Shown here one piece after another: positions 45,759 through 58,006 of a stretch of DNA of 64,000 bases. The notes under the pieces were generated by a model. The model was not told the origin of the DNA, made no database searches, and saw only the letters and a program-made list of their open reading frames with translations. The translations under genes were made by a program, and so were the position numbers. The DNA lies in contig NZ_JACYWE010000001.1 in assembly GCF_014841105.1 (NCBI RefSeq), positions 674,974 through 738,973 on the forward strand, written 5' to 3'. The DNA is from Lolliginicoccus lacisalsi (GTDB lineage Bacteria; Actinomycetota; Actinomycetes; Mycobacteriales; Mycobacteriaceae). How positions within the stretch are numbered: the stretch's first letter is position 1; every line of letters begins with the position of its first letter.

Positions 45759-45981
45759 GCGTGTTTCGTGGGATGGGTCTGTGCCGGATGAGCTTTGGGT
45801 GTTCCGGTCCTCGCAGTGGGAGTCTGTCGAGGAGTGGCGGGAGGCGCGCCAGGTGTGGGCTTTGGGGCATGGTTGGCCGGGTGGGCCGTTGGATCTGGTG
45901 CTGAGTGGGTTCGATGTTCGGCGTTGGGTCGGTGGTGGGGTGTTGCCGCCTGGTGGCCGGGTGGTGCGGTGCGAGGAGTGA
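45751..45981 (+). CDS. Small hypothetical protein after terS
   Basis: 76 residues from ATG 45751, overlapping terS by 8 bp. MRRRVSWDGSVPDELWVFRSSQWESVEEWREARQVWALGHGWPGG is aromatic-rich; the end is Gly/Val-rich and basic. Shares the G-rich strand bias of terS. No family recognised. It may be the remnant or companion gene that precedes HNH/TerL in full phages. Confidence 0.55.
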   Translation: MRRRVSWDGSVPDELWVFRSSQWESVEEWREARQVWALGHGWPGGPLDLVLSGFDVRRWVGGGVLPPGGRVVRCEE

Positions 45982-46244
45982 GCGGGTAGGCCCTCTGGTT
46001 GCCGACGTCATGTCGGTGGCTGCTTGTCGCAGCGTTGGTCTGGTCGTGGTCCGGGGTTGGTTTGACCCTGGTTGGTGTGGGGTGGTTGTGACCCCGCGCC
46101 TTTCGCTGGTTGTTGCAGGGGTTGGGCTTTGGTTGGGTGACGTACCGGCATGGTGACGGCAACCGTGGTCGTCGTGACGACGGTTCGAGCTCGCACACCT
46201 CGGCTCCCCCTGGGCCGAGTTCCCCGCAATACCATCCGTGTGGC

Positions 46245-46511
46245 TTAGGGTCTTGCCGCCTGGCGAGGGCGATGAGCGGTACAGGCTGTGCAGGCATGAG
46301 GTTCACGCCGTGGGCTGAGTCTGCTTCCGTTCACTACCTGATCCGCCAGGGCGGGGCAGTAGTCCAGGACCAGCCCGGCCTCAGCCAACCATTGCGACCA
46401 TTGACTTGCAGACGTTCCGGATTCGGAACGTTTGGCTTTCGCGACGGCTCCGTACCTCCACTTGCCGTCCTCACGTCCAACAGCATCAGCGAGCACGAGG
46501 GCGGTGGACAT
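46245..46511 (-). pseudogene. Possible gene remnant in the right end of the element
   Basis: A minus-strand open frame of 88 residues. The first 65 (MSTALVLADAVGREDGKWRYG, then SASQWSQWLAEAGLVLDYC) have natural composition. The end becomes Arg/Pro/Cys-rich and looks non-native. The sequence similarity of the frame appears to extend upstream of the ATG to a stop at about 46555, suggesting a truncated gene. I cannot name a family. Confidence 0.35.
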
Positions 46512-46855
46512 GGCCCGCCCCTGGTTCTCGCCGCTCCCCTGCCCTAAGTACTACTGAGGTCATCGCCTGCCGCGAAAGGTGTACTGACGATGCACCCCGT
46601 TGCCGAGCTGGCGGGGGTACTCGAAGAAACCCCCAGGCCCGCGCCCTCATCTCTGATGAGCGCCATTCGCGCCTACGACCGCCGTGGTGACGGTAGTAGC
46701 GCCTCGGTGGGTAGTTGCGATGTGTGCGGATTCTAGGCCGTCAGAATGCGCCTCGCGCCTCGCTGTGACTCGTTGTGCCCGCGTAACGTTCGCTGGTCGG
46801 CATCCGACACTGGACGGAACGAATCGAGACTGCTTCCACGGCCTCAAAAACCCAT

Positions 46856-46901
46856 CGAGGGTCAAAATGAGGGTCAACCCCCTGTCGGAGATTGACCCTC
46901 A
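46856..46901. promoter_or_regulatory. Candidate right integrase arm-type sites
   Basis: GAGGGTCA at 46857–46864 and TGAGGGTCA at 46868–46876, 12 bp apart as on the left, plus an inverted copy TGACCCTCA at 46893–46901. The distance to the attR core (46950) is 50–95 bp, a normal arm-site distance for lambda-type integrases. Confidence 0.6.
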
Positions 46902-46918
46902 TTCGTTCTAGCTTCCCG

Positions 46919-46939
46919 AAAAACCAGGGTTTACCTGGC
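46919..46939 (-). terminator. Element-borne Rho-independent terminator for tRNA-Pro
   Basis: On the minus strand, right after the tRNA 3' end: GCCAGG, loop TAAAC, CCTGGT, followed by TTTTTC. The stem is short but the T-run is the best in the window. It is supplied by the element and replaces the chromosomal terminator now at 37599–37635. Confidence 0.7.
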
Positions 46940-46949
46940 CGTTCTCCTG

Positions 46950-47025
<76 letters not shown>

Positions 47026-47068
47026 CCGCTGACTTCCGAGCTGGTGGGCTCGCTGTCAGCTCAGCCAG

Positions 47069-47097
47069 AGTACAACACCGGATAGCGCTGGTGCCAA
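47069..47097 (-). promoter_or_regulatory. Candidate tRNA-Pro promoter
   Basis: Minus strand TTGGCA (47097–47092), a 17-bp spacer, then TGTACT (47074–47069). The expected start is about 35–40 bases before the tRNA 5' end. Fits a sigma-70-type promoter. Confidence 0.45.
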
Positions 47098-47150
47098 TCG
47101 CGCGGGGGCCTGGTGTTTCGCGGCCCTGGAGCGCTCCTGGCACCCATCCC

Positions 47151-48578
47151 CTACTTGCGGGATCGCTTCTCGCGGACGCGGATGTTGACCCGCACCGGGC
47201 TGCCCTCGAACCCGAAGGATTCGCGCAGCTTGCGCTCGAGGAAGCGCCGGTAGCCCGCCTCGAGGAAGCCGGTGGTGAACAGCACGAACGTGGGTGGCCG
47301 GTTGGTGGCCTGAGTGGCGTAGAGGATGCGGGGCAGCCGTCCGCCGCGCATGGGGGGCGGGGTGGCGGAGGTGGTCTCGCGGAGCCAGTTGTTGAGGCGT
47401 CCGGTGGAGACGCGGGTGTCCCAGGACTCGAGCGCGGTCTCCATGGCGGGGACTAGCTTCTGCACCGCGCGCCCGGTGTGGGCGGAGATGTTGACCCGTT
47501 GCGCCCAGGGGAAGCGGATGAGGTCGCGGTCGATCTCCTTCTCGAGCTGGAGCCGGCGCTCCTCCTCGACGAGGTCCCACTTGTTGAAAGCGATGACCAG
47601 TGCTCGCCCTGTTTCCTCGACCATGGTGAGGATGCGGAGGTCCTGCTCGCTGATGGGCTGCGAGGCGTCGATGAGCACAACGACCACTTCCGCCGACTCG
47701 ATGGCACCGCGGGTGCGCAGCGAGGCGTAGTACTCGGCACCGCTAGCGGTGATGACCCGCTTGCGCAGTCCCGCGGTATCCACGAAGCGCCACGTCTTGC
47801 CGCCGAGGGCGACGAGCGAGTCAACGGGATCGACGGTGGTGCCGGCCACGTCGTGGACGACGGATCGCTCATCGCCGGTGAGCTTGTTGAGGAGGCTGGA
47901 CTTGCCGACGTTGGGCTTGCCGACTAGCGCGATGCGGCGGGGCCCGCCGGTGCGCTGGATATCGTCGCGCGGCTTGGTGGGCAGGGTCTCGATGATGAGG
48001 TCGAGGAGGTCGGCGACACCACGACCGTGGGTGGCGCTGATCAGCCGTGGCTCGCCGATGCCGAGGCTCCACAGCGCGGCGGCATCGGATTCGAGCTTGT
48101 TGCTGTCGACCTTGTTGGCCACGAGGATGACCGGTGTCTTGGACCGGCGGAGGATGCGCGACACCGCTTCATCGGTGGCGGTGGCTCCGACCGTCGCGTC
48201 GACGACCACGAGGATGAGGTCGGCGGTGCGCATGGCGTGCTCGGCCTGGCGCGACACGGACTGGTGCAGGCCCTTGGCGGTGGGCTCCCAGCCGCCAGTG
48301 TCCTGGACGCTGAAAGGCCGTCCGCCCCATTCGGCGTCGTAGGAGATGCGGTCGCGGGTGACGCCGGGAACATCCTCGACGACAGCTTCGCGGCGCCCGA
48401 TGATGCGGTTGACGAGGGTGGACTTGCCGACGTTGGGGCGCCCGACCACAGCGACGACCGCGCGGGGCTCCTCGCCCATGGGGGTGCCGTCGTCGAGAAG
48501 GTCGACCTCCCAGTCGCCCTCGTCGGTCCAGTGCCCGTCGCCGGGGAGGAACAAGGTGTTGTCAGTGGGCTCGGTCAT
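47151..48578 (-). CDS. der: Ribosome-associated GTPase Der (EngA)
   Basis: It assists 50S assembly. It has two tandem GTPase domains: [10 protein letters not shown] with DTGGW (about residues 46–200) and [10 protein letters not shown] with DTAGL and NKWD (about 220–390). A C-terminal KH-like domain ends in [14 protein letters not shown]. 475 residues with a 35-residue acidic N-terminal extension usual in actinobacteria. Overlaps cmk by 4 bp. Equivalent to Rv1713. Confidence 0.97.
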   Translation of the reverse strand: MTEPTDNTLFLPGDGHWTDEGDWEVDLLDDGTPMGEEPRAVVAVVGRPNVGKSTLVNRIIGRREAVVEDVPGVTRDRISYDAEWGGRPFSVQDTGGWEPTAKGLHQSVSRQAEHAMRTADLILVVVDATVGATATDEAVSRILRRSKTPVILVANKVDSNKLESDAAALWSLGIGEPRLISATHGRGVADLLDLIIETLPTKPRDDIQRTGGPRRIALVGKPNVGKSSLLNKLTGDERSVVHDVAGTTVDPVDSLVALGGKTWRFVDTAGLRKRVITASGAEYYASLRTRGAIESAEVVVVLIDASQPISEQDLRILTMVEETGRALVIAFNKWDLVEEERRLQLEKEIDRDLIRFPWAQRVNISAHTGRAVQKLVPAMETALESWDTRVSTGRLNNWLRETTSATPPPMRGGRLPRILYATQATNRPPTFVLFTTGFLEAGYRRFLERKLRESFGFEGSPVRVNIRVREKRSRK

Positions 48579-49258
48579 GCGGTGGTTCCTGTTCGTTCCC
48601 GGACGATACCGAGAAGGTTGGTGACGACGTCGTCGAGGGTGAGCTCGCTGGTGTCGACGATGATGGCGTCATCGGCGGGCCGGAGCGGGGATATGGCGCG
48701 CGTGGAGTCGTACTCGTCGCGGCGCTTGACGTCCGCGAGCACGGCCTCGAAGGTGCTCGCGCGCCCCTCGGCGATGTCCTGATCGAGGCGGCGCTGGGCG
48801 CGGGCCTCGGGGGTGGCGGTGAGGAAGATCTTCACATCGGCGCCCGTGAGGACGACGGTGCCGATGTCGCGTCTCTCGACGACGATGCGGTCGGACTGCT
48901 CGGCGAGCCCGCGCTGCAGCTCGACGAGCTGGTCGCGCACCGCGGGCACCGCGGCGACGGCGGAGACAGCGGCGGTGACGTCGTTGCCGCGGATGTCGCG
49001 GGCCACGTCCTCGCCGCTGAGCAGGACCTGCTCGCTCTCGGGATCGTCGCCGATGGCCAGCGGGAGGCTGGCGGTGAGGGTGGCGAGCTCGCTCGGGTCG
49101 TCGAGGTTGGCACCGGTGCGCAGGGCGTGCAGCGTAGCGATGCGGTACATCGCCCCGGTGTCGAGGTAGCGCGCGCCGAGCTCCTTGGCGACCTTGCGGG
49201 ACACGCTGGACTTGCCTGTTCCGGCTGGTCCGTCGATGGCGACGACAAGCTCGCTCAC
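48575..49258 (-). CDS. cmk: Cytidylate kinase
   Basis: It phosphorylates CMP and dCMP. P-loop [17 protein letters not shown] at the N-terminus, YLDTGAMYR substrate-binding segment, RDIGTVV, and [13 protein letters not shown] lid region. 227 residues. GTG 49258 overlaps the rluB stop; the end overlaps der. Order rluB–cmk–der is conserved in actinobacteria. Confidence 0.96.
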   Translation of the reverse strand: MSELVVAIDGPAGTGKSSVSRKVAKELGARYLDTGAMYRIATLHALRTGANLDDPSELATLTASLPLAIGDDPESEQVLLSGEDVARDIRGNDVTAAVSAVAAVPAVRDQLVELQRGLAEQSDRIVVERRDIGTVVLTGADVKIFLTATPEARAQRRLDQDIAEGRASTFEAVLADVKRRDEYDSTRAISPLRPADDAIIVDTSELTLDDVVTNLLGIVRERTGTTA

Positions 49259-50673
49259 AGCCCTACCTCCTTGTACAGGTTTCCTACTTCTTGCCGGTTG
49301 AGCACGCGCATGGTGCCGGGTCGTTGCTCGCCGAGGTGCACGTTGCCGATCTGGGTGCGCACGAGCTCGGTGACGGGGTGGCCGACATGCTCGAGGAGCC
49401 GCCGCACGATGTGCTTGCGCCCCTCGTGCAGCACGATCTTGACCAGCGAGCTGCCCTCGTTCATGTCGACGGTGGTGATCTCGTCGATCTCGACGGGGCC
49501 GTCCTCGAGCTCGATGCCCGCGCGCATCTCCCGCTCGGTGGCGCGGCTCATCATGCCCTCGACGTTGGCGAGGTAGGTCTTGCGCACCTTGTAGGAGGGG
49601 TGCATGAGGCGATGGGCGAGCTCGCCGTCATTGGTGAGCAGCAGCAGGCCCTCGGTCTCGGCGTCGAGGCGCCCGACATGGAAGAGCCGCTGGCCCGCGG
49701 CGATGCGCTCGGCGACGAGGTCCCCGACGCAGGGGCGGTTCATCTCGTCCTGCATGGTGGATTGCCAGCCGCGGGGCTTGTTCAGCGCGAGATGCACGAG
49801 GTCCTCGGTGATCATGACCCGCATGCCGTCGACCTTGACCACCGCGGTGGCGGGGTCGATCCGCATTCCCTGGACCTTGACGCGCTGGCCGTTGACCTCG
49901 ATGCGGCCCTGGTCGATCATTTGCTCGCACACACGGCGGGAGCCGACGCCCGCGCGGGCGAGGACCTTCTGCAGCCGCACACCGTCCTCGCTGAACGTGG
50001 CGGTATCGGGCAGCGCGGCACCTTCCAGGGGCGCGCCCTCGGGGGCGGGGCGGGCATTGCTGATCGGCGGGGCGGCGCGGCGCGCGGGCTTCGGCCGGGT
50101 GCTCGGGGGACGCCAGCTGGACGATCCGCGATTGCCCTGCTGGGTACCCTGATCGCTGTAGGGCCTGCCTGCGCCACGCTGCTGCGGGTCGCGCGACCTG
50201 CCTTGGCCCTCGGGCGCGGAGCCGCGCTGCGCGGGGCTGCCGCGGAAGCCGCCGCGCGGGCTCTCGCTGCGGGGGCCTCCACCACGCGGGCCGTCGCTGC
50301 GCGGGCCGTCGCTGCGCGGGCCGTCGTGGCGCGGTGCCTCGTGGCGACGGTCGGCGCCGCGGGGGTGGTCCGAGCTGCCGCGGCGATCCGCGCCGCGCGG
50401 CTGGTCCGGCCGTCCCTGCCCGGCAGCGGAGCGTCCCGGGAAGGAGCGTCCTGCGGAGGAGCGTCCTTCCGAGGGCCTGCCCGAGCCTGACTGGGGCGCG
50501 CGGCCCCAGCTGGATCGATCCTGGCCCGAGCGGTCCTGGTTGCTGCGGGGGGCGCCACGTCCCTGGCCCGTGCGGCCCTCAGTGGTGCGGCTGTCGCTGG
50601 AGCGGGGGGCGCCATGGCCGCGGCGACCGCGTCCATTGTCCGGTGTGCCATCTCGGCGAGCGGGAGTTCTCAT
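49255..50673 (-). CDS. rluB: Large ribosomal subunit pseudouridine synthase (RluB/RsuA family) with long disordered N-terminus
   Basis: 472 residues. Residues 1–225 are a disordered Arg/Gly/Ser/Pro-rich tract with short repeats such as [15 protein letters not shown]. An S4 domain follows ([21 protein letters not shown]), then the synthase domain with catalytic Asp in [19 protein letters not shown]. Such N-terminal tracts are common but variable in actinobacterial RluB. Coupled to cmk by a 4-bp overlap. Confidence 0.93.
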   Translation of the reverse strand: MRTPARRDGTPDNGRGRRGHGAPRSSDSRTTEGRTGQGRGAPRSNQDRSGQDRSSWGRAPQSGSGRPSEGRSSAGRSFPGRSAAGQGRPDQPRGADRRGSSDHPRGADRRHEAPRHDGPRSDGPRSDGPRGGGPRSESPRGGFRGSPAQRGSAPEGQGRSRDPQQRGAGRPYSDQGTQQGNRGSSSWRPPSTRPKPARRAAPPISNARPAPEGAPLEGAALPDTATFSEDGVRLQKVLARAGVGSRRVCEQMIDQGRIEVNGQRVKVQGMRIDPATAVVKVDGMRVMITEDLVHLALNKPRGWQSTMQDEMNRPCVGDLVAERIAAGQRLFHVGRLDAETEGLLLLTNDGELAHRLMHPSYKVRKTYLANVEGMMSRATEREMRAGIELEDGPVEIDEITTVDMNEGSSLVKIVLHEGRKHIVRRLLEHVGHPVTELVRTQIGNVHLGEQRPGTMRVLNRQEVGNLYKEVGL

Positions 50674-50682
50674 GCTGTGTTC

Positions 50683-51360
50683 CTATTCAGTGGTTGGCTC
50701 GGCACGAGCGCCTTGCCTGCGGCGCTCGGCCTTCGCTATGCGGACGGCGAGCTCGTCGTTCAGCTCGTCGCCCAGTTCGTCGATCACGTCCACATCCGGG
50801 AGGAGCGGCGCGATCGGCGGGAGCTCGTCGAGCGATGCGATGCCCAGCCGCTCGAGGAACAGTTCCGTCGTCACATAGTGTGTACCGGGAACGTCCAGGA
50901 TGGGATCGGCTTCGGCGATGAGACCTCGGGCGAGCAGTGTCCGCATGACACCGTCGACGTTGACGCCGCGGACCGCGCTGACGCGGGATCGCGTCACGGG
51001 CTGCCGGTAGGCAACGACGGCGAGGGTCTCGAGGGCAGCCCGGGTCAGTTTTGACCGCGCGCCGTCCAGGATTAGTCGTTCGACATAGGAAGAGTATTCG
51101 CTCCGGGTGTACATGCGCCAACCGTCACCAGCAAACCGCAGGTCAATGCCACTGCGTCGATTCTCGTAGCTAGCCGCTAGACGGATCAGCGCACGCCGCA
51201 CGCGGTCCTCGGGCAGGTCGAGCGCGGTGGCGAGATCGCGGGAGGCCACGGGAGTATCCACGACGAGCAGGAGCGCCTCGAGGGCTGCCTCGACCCGTTC
51301 CTCGGGCCACTGCTCGGGCCCCGGCGCTGCCACATCGTCGTGGTCGTCGTGATCATCCAT
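50683..51360 (-). CDS. scpB: Segregation and condensation protein B
   Basis: 225 residues, two winged-helix domains (VDTPVASRDLATAL…ALIRLAASY and AALETLAVVAYRQPVTRSRVSAVRGVNVDGVMRTL, the ScpB signature). Forms the kleisin complex with Smc and ScpA. Overlaps scpA by 8 bp. Confidence 0.95.
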   Translation of the reverse strand: MDDHDDHDDVAAPGPEQWPEERVEAALEALLLVVDTPVASRDLATALDLPEDRVRRALIRLAASYENRRSGIDLRFAGDGWRMYTRSEYSSYVERLILDGARSKLTRAALETLAVVAYRQPVTRSRVSAVRGVNVDGVMRTLLARGLIAEADPILDVPGTHYVTTELFLERLGIASLDELPPIAPLLPDVDVIDELGDELNDELAVRIAKAERRRQGARAEPTTE

Positions 51361-52165
51361 AGTCGTCCCCTGCGTCCGATAGTGCTGGCTCGATGCCGGT
51401 CCAGCGCACGCGCAGCGCGCCGAGCGGCTCGTCCTGATCGATGTCGATGGCTTTCTCGCGGAACAGCTCGAGCAGGCTGAGGAATCGCACCACGATGCGC
51501 AGCACGCTGTCGCAATCCGCGACGATCTCGTGGAACGTCAGCCACTCGCCGGTCCCCGCGGTGGCGAACCGGGCGAGGATGGCGCGGGCCTCCCCGGGCA
51601 CCGTCACGAGCTCCCCGTGCATGTGGGCGATGCTGACCTCGGGGTCGGGGCGGGGCCGGAACGCCGCGGCGGCGAGCTCGGCGAACTGATCCGGCGTGAC
51701 CCCGAGGACCACGTCGGGGAGCAGGTCGACGTAGCGGTCCTCGAGGGACGTGGCGCGCGGGTAGCGGTACCTGGCCTGCTCCTCCATGGCGCTGAATAGC
51801 TCGGCGACGTGCCGGTACGCGCGGTACTCAAGAAGGCGGGCGAACAGTATGTCCTGCGCCTCGAGCAGCGCGAGGTCCTCCTCGTCGTCGACCTCGGCGG
51901 AGGGCAGCAGCCGGGCGGCCTTGAGGTCGAGGAGGGTCGCGGCGACAACGAGGAACTCGGTGGTCTGGTCGAGTCCAAGCTCCGCGCCGAGCCGCTTGGT
52001 GTAAGCGATGAAGTCATCGGTCACCGTGTGCAGCGCAACGTGGGTGACGTCGAGCTTCTGCTGGCTGATCAGGTGCAGCAACAGGTCGAAGGGGCCTTCG
52101 AAGTTGCTCAGCCGCACGCTGAACACGCGCCCATCATCGCCGTCCGGGCTGGGCTGGTCGGTCAC
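51353..52165 (-). CDS. scpA: Segregation and condensation protein A
   Basis: 270 residues. Kleisin N-terminal domain FEGPFDLLLHLISQQKLDVTHVAL and the LVVAATLLDLKAARLLP helix; the C-terminal winged helix ends in FLSLLELFREKAI. Bridges the Smc heads. GTG 52165 overlaps the parA stop by 4 bp. Confidence 0.95.
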   Translation of the reverse strand: MTDQPSPDGDDGRVFSVRLSNFEGPFDLLLHLISQQKLDVTHVALHTVTDDFIAYTKRLGAELGLDQTTEFLVVAATLLDLKAARLLPSAEVDDEEDLALLEAQDILFARLLEYRAYRHVAELFSAMEEQARYRYPRATSLEDRYVDLLPDVVLGVTPDQFAELAAAAFRPRPDPEVSIAHMHGELVTVPGEARAILARFATAGTGEWLTFHEIVADCDSVLRIVVRFLSLLELFREKAIDIDQDEPLGALRVRWTGIEPALSDAGDDYG

Positions 52166-53109
52166 CGGCCCTTACCGAACCCCGCGATCAGTTCCCGTGC
52201 CAGTGCCCGGTAGGCGATCGCGCCGGCGGACTTGGGCGCCCAGCTCGTGATGGGCTCCCCGGCGACGCTGGTCTCGGGGAACCGCACCGTGCGGTTGATG
52301 GTGGTGTGGAATACGAGGTCACCGAAGACTTCGACGACGCGCGTCATCACGTCGCGGGCATGGAGGGTGCGGGGGTCGAACATGGTGACCAGGATGCCGG
52401 CCATCTGCAGCCGCGGGTTGAGCCGCTCGCGCACCTTGGCGACTGTGTCGTTGAGCAGCGCGAGCCCGCGGAGGCTGAAGTACTCGCACTCCATCGGGAT
52501 CATGACGCCATCGGAGCAGGCGAGCGCGTTGACCGTGAGCAGGCCGAGCGAGGGCTGGCAGTCGACGAGGACATAGTCGTAGCGGTCGAGCACGGGATGC
52601 AGCGCCCGGAAGAGGGTCTGCTCGCGCCCCACCTCATTGACGAGCTGGATCTCGGCTGCCGAGAGATCGATGTTGCTGGGCAGCAGGTCCATGCCGTCGA
52701 CACGGGTGCGCATGATGACGTCCTCGGTGGAGGCACGGGGCTCGACGAGCAGGTTGTACACCGTCTGCTCGAGCTCGTGGTGGGCGACGCCCAGTCCGGC
52801 GGAGAGCGCGCCCTGGGGGTCGAGGTCGACGAGCAGGACGCGGCGACCGTACCCGGCGAGCGCGGCGCCGAGGTTGATGGTGGAGGTCGTCTTGCCGACG
52901 CCGCCCTTCTGGTTGCAGAGCGATACGACTTTCGCGGGGCCGTGGCCGCGCAGAGGCTGCGGCTCGGGGATCTCGCGCACCGGGCGTCCCGTTGGACCAA
53001 GCGTCTCCTCCTGCGGGGCATCCGTGCCGGCCAGGTGGCCGTCGTGGTGCTCCATGCTGGGGGTTGCTGGTCGCTCGGACTCCGCGGCGAGATGCTGCGG
53101 TGTCTTCAC
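52162..53109 (-). CDS. parA: ParA-family ATPase (orphan, scpA-linked)
   Basis: 315 residues. After a 55-residue polar extension comes the deviant Walker A CNQKGGVGKTTSTINLGAAL; LLVDLDPQGALSAGL and YVLVDCQPSLGLLTVNAL follow. No parB is adjacent. In mycobacteria the same gene (Rv1708) sits before scpA, distinct from the origin-proximal parAB. Probably acts in chromosome or SMC positioning. Confidence 0.92.
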   Translation of the reverse strand: MKTPQHLAAESERPATPSMEHHDGHLAGTDAPQEETLGPTGRPVREIPEPQPLRGHGPAKVVSLCNQKGGVGKTTSTINLGAALAGYGRRVLLVDLDPQGALSAGLGVAHHELEQTVYNLLVEPRASTEDVIMRTRVDGMDLLPSNIDLSAAEIQLVNEVGREQTLFRALHPVLDRYDYVLVDCQPSLGLLTVNALACSDGVMIPMECEYFSLRGLALLNDTVAKVRERLNPRLQMAGILVTMFDPRTLHARDVMTRVVEVFGDLVFHTTINRTVRFPETSVAGEPITSWAPKSAGAIAYRALARELIAGFGKGR

Positions 53110-53216
53110 GGTGGTTGATTCTCCTTCACTGCGCCGTCCTGCTTGCGGGCTTTCCCATGGCTGCGATGTGCTAACGGTACCGTTTGCTGCCGTTGAACAG
53201 CAGGTTCGACACGAGC

Positions 53217-54134
53217 CTAGCGGGCACGCGGGTGCGCCTCCGCCCAGACCTCGCGCAGCGCCGTCACCGTGACCGCGGTATACACCTGGGTCGTGGTCAC
53301 CGACGCATGCCCGAGGAGCTCCTGCAGCACGCGCACGTCAGCCCCGCCCTCGAGCAGGTGCGTCGCGAACGAGTGGCGCAGGGTGTGCGGGGATACAGCC
53401 ACGGCGAGCCCCGATCGCCCTGCCGCTGTCTGCAGGATCTGCCAGGCGCTCTGCCGCGACAATCGACCGCCGCGCGCGTTGAGGAACACCGCCGGGGTGG
53501 AGCGGCGCACCAGCGCGGGCCGGCCCCGCACCAGGTAGGCCTCGAGCGCTTGCATAGCGGGCCTGCCGACGGGCACGAGCCGCTCCTTGCCGCCCTTGCC
53601 CCGCAGCAGGACAGAGCGGGATTCCACATCAAGGTCGTCGATGTCGAGGCTGGTGGCCTCGCTGATGCGTGCCCCGCACGAGTAGAGCAGCTCGAGGAGC
53701 GCCTTGTCGCGCAGGCCGCGCGGCCCATCGGCTTCGCCGCCCGCCGAGTCGAGGATCGCGAGCACGTCGTCGACGGGCAGGGCCTTGGGCAGCCGCTTGC
53801 TCGGGCTCGGTGGCTTGACCGCCCGCGCCACGTCCGCCGCGATGATGCCCTCGGCGAGCGCGAACCGGTGCAGCCCGCGCGCCGCGATGAGCGCCCGGGC
53901 CACCGAGCTCGGCGAGAGCGCCGGCCGTCCCTCCTCGGGGTCGCCGGCCCGCAGCGCCACCACGAATTGCTCGACGTCGCTCTCCGCCACATCGGCGAGG
54001 TTGCTGATGTGCCGGCCCTGCAGGTGGCGCGCGTAGCGCGTCAGGTCCCGCCGGTACGAGCTGAGCGTGTTCGGCGAAGCACCCTTCTCGACAGCGAGGT
54101 GGTCGAGGTACGCGGAGACCTGATGCGCGAGCAT
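53217..54134 (-). CDS. xerD: Tyrosine recombinase XerD
   Basis: 305 residues from ATG 54134 (an ATG at 54152 would add six). R156 (CGARISEA), K180 (RGKGGKER), H250/R253 ([11 protein letters not shown]), H276 (LLGHASV) and Y285 (TQVYT) are all present. The core-binding domain begins [23 protein letters not shown], as in XerD proteins. Adjacent to the nudix gene and pyrG as Rv1701, so it is the housekeeping chromosome-dimer resolvase. Confidence 0.95.
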   Translation of the reverse strand: MLAHQVSAYLDHLAVEKGASPNTLSSYRRDLTRYARHLQGRHISNLADVAESDVEQFVVALRAGDPEEGRPALSPSSVARALIAARGLHRFALAEGIIAADVARAVKPPSPSKRLPKALPVDDVLAILDSAGGEADGPRGLRDKALLELLYSCGARISEATSLDIDDLDVESRSVLLRGKGGKERLVPVGRPAMQALEAYLVRGRPALVRRSTPAVFLNARGGRLSRQSAWQILQTAAGRSGLAVAVSPHTLRHSFATHLLEGGADVRVLQELLGHASVTTTQVYTAVTVTALREVWAEAHPRAR

Positions 54135-54141
54135 GGGACTG

Positions 54142-56549
<2,408 letters not shown>

Positions 56550-56707
56550 CTAATCGAGCAGACTACGAATGGGGCCTGCTGACCCACGGGATTTCACGGT
56601 AACACCATTGGGCCCGCGATGAGGAAACCGCCACGTCGGACCAGCGATTTCCCGGCCCACCATCCCACCATGAGGGAACATCCCGCTTGCTGGCTCCCGC
56701 CGCGCCG

Positions 56708-57904
56708 CTACTGCCGCAGGTTCTGGACCTGATCCTGCACCCACAGCGCGAACGTGTTCCACCGCTCCACGCCCCACCCCACCGGATCCTCCACGCCATT
56801 GACGATCAGCAGCACCACGATCGCCGCCGCCATCAGCGCCAGCACGAACAGCGCGATGGCCGTCGCCGAGACTCGGCTCCGGTACAGCGTCGCGAGCGCG
56901 CGGCCATCCACGAGACGGTCGCCCACCCGGACGCGCGTCAGGAACGTCGACGGGGCCTCCATGGCGTTGTCCCGGTCCAGGAAGTCCTCCAGCGAACCCT
57001 TCACGCCCACCGTCGCGATCAATGACGCCCCCCGGTGGTACGCGAGCAGCAACGCGAGGTCAGCAGGGTTCGCCGAGGACGGGAACGTCAACGCGCCCAC
57101 CCCGAGGTCCTGCACCCGATCCAGCCCCTTCGCATGACCGTCGGCCTCGGCGGGCAGCACGATCATCGCGCCACACTTCAGCGTCTCCGCGCTCATCGTG
57201 TCAGGATCGCCAATGATGAGGTCCGGCTTCGCACCGGACCGGAACAAGGCGTCCGCTCCCCCATTCACGCCGATGAGGATCGGCTGGTACTCCTTGAGGA
57301 ACGGCCGGACGCGACGCAGGTCCTTCTCGAACCCGGGATTGGCATCCACCACCACGACCTGTCGGTCGCGCAGGTCGAGATCCAGGCCCGGAATGCCCGC
57401 GCCCTCGATGACCAGCTGCCCCTCCTCGTGCAGGAAGTCCGTCATGTTCACCGAGAACTCGTCGAGATGCGCCGCGAGGGAGCGCTTCGCCTCCGACAGC
57501 AGCTCCAGGATCTCCGGCTCGGCCAGCTCGATGCCCTGCCCGACGATCCGCTGCCCGAGGAACACCTCGCCCTCGTGCACGCGCACCTTCGCGCCGTCCT
57601 TGACGTCGTCAAGGATCGCCTCGCCAGCGCCATCGATCAGCACCACGCCCGCCTGGACCAGATGCAGCGGCCCCATGCTCGGATACCGGCCCGAGATCGA
57701 GGATCCGGTATTGACCACGGCAGCGACCTGCGCGCGGATCAACGCCTCGCACGTCTTCCCGTCGAGATCCGGCTGGCTCAGGATGACCACATCGCCACGG
57801 CCGGCACGGCGCGCGGCCCTCGCGGCATCACGGTCGACCCGGGCGCTACCGATCACGCCAGGCAGGGTGGAGCTATTGCGCGACAGCAGTGACGGCATCT
57901 TCAT
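56708..57904 (-). CDS. steA: SteA-like cell-separation protein
   Basis: 398 residues from ATG 57904. The cytoplasmic part carries segments such as VVNTGSSISGRYPSMGPL and DLIIGDPDTMSAETLK (thiamin-pyrophosphokinase-like), then one membrane helix near residues 350–375 (ATAIALFVLALMAAAIVVLL). This matches Rv1697 and C. glutamicum SteA, which with SteB controls septal peptidoglycan splitting. SteB (Rv1698, MctB) should lie between steA and pyrG, but only 173 gene-free bases are there. Confidence 0.9.
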   Translation of the reverse strand: MKMPSLLSRNSSTLPGVIGSARVDRDAARAARRAGRGDVVILSQPDLDGKTCEALIRAQVAAVVNTGSSISGRYPSMGPLHLVQAGVVLIDGAGEAILDDVKDGAKVRVHEGEVFLGQRIVGQGIELAEPEILELLSEAKRSLAAHLDEFSVNMTDFLHEEGQLVIEGAGIPGLDLDLRDRQVVVVDANPGFEKDLRRVRPFLKEYQPILIGVNGGADALFRSGAKPDLIIGDPDTMSAETLKCGAMIVLPAEADGHAKGLDRVQDLGVGALTFPSSANPADLALLLAYHRGASLIATVGVKGSLEDFLDRDNAMEAPSTFLTRVRVGDRLVDGRALATLYRSRVSATAIALFVLALMAAAIVVLLIVNGVEDPVGWGVERWNTFALWVQDQVQNLRQ

Positions 57905-58006
57905 GTCCCGATAATGAACCCCTCCGGGGCCGAGCGGTCGGAGGCGCGCCGAGATCAAAAAGTTACGCAACGGTTCCCGGTTCGCGCTCGCTGCCCGACC
58001 AGCGCC

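Noticed and set aside
46110..46547. Plus-strand 145-codon frame at the right end of the element
   Set aside because: Composition is erratic, no ribosome-binding site, and it is antisense to a more natural-looking minus frame.
52162..53109. parA as evidence of an integrated plasmid
   Set aside because: It is coupled to scpA in the standard actinobacterial order and has no parB or rep gene.
53217..54134. xerD as an element integrase
   Set aside because: Conserved position beside the nudix gene and pyrG, no flanking repeats; housekeeping XerD.
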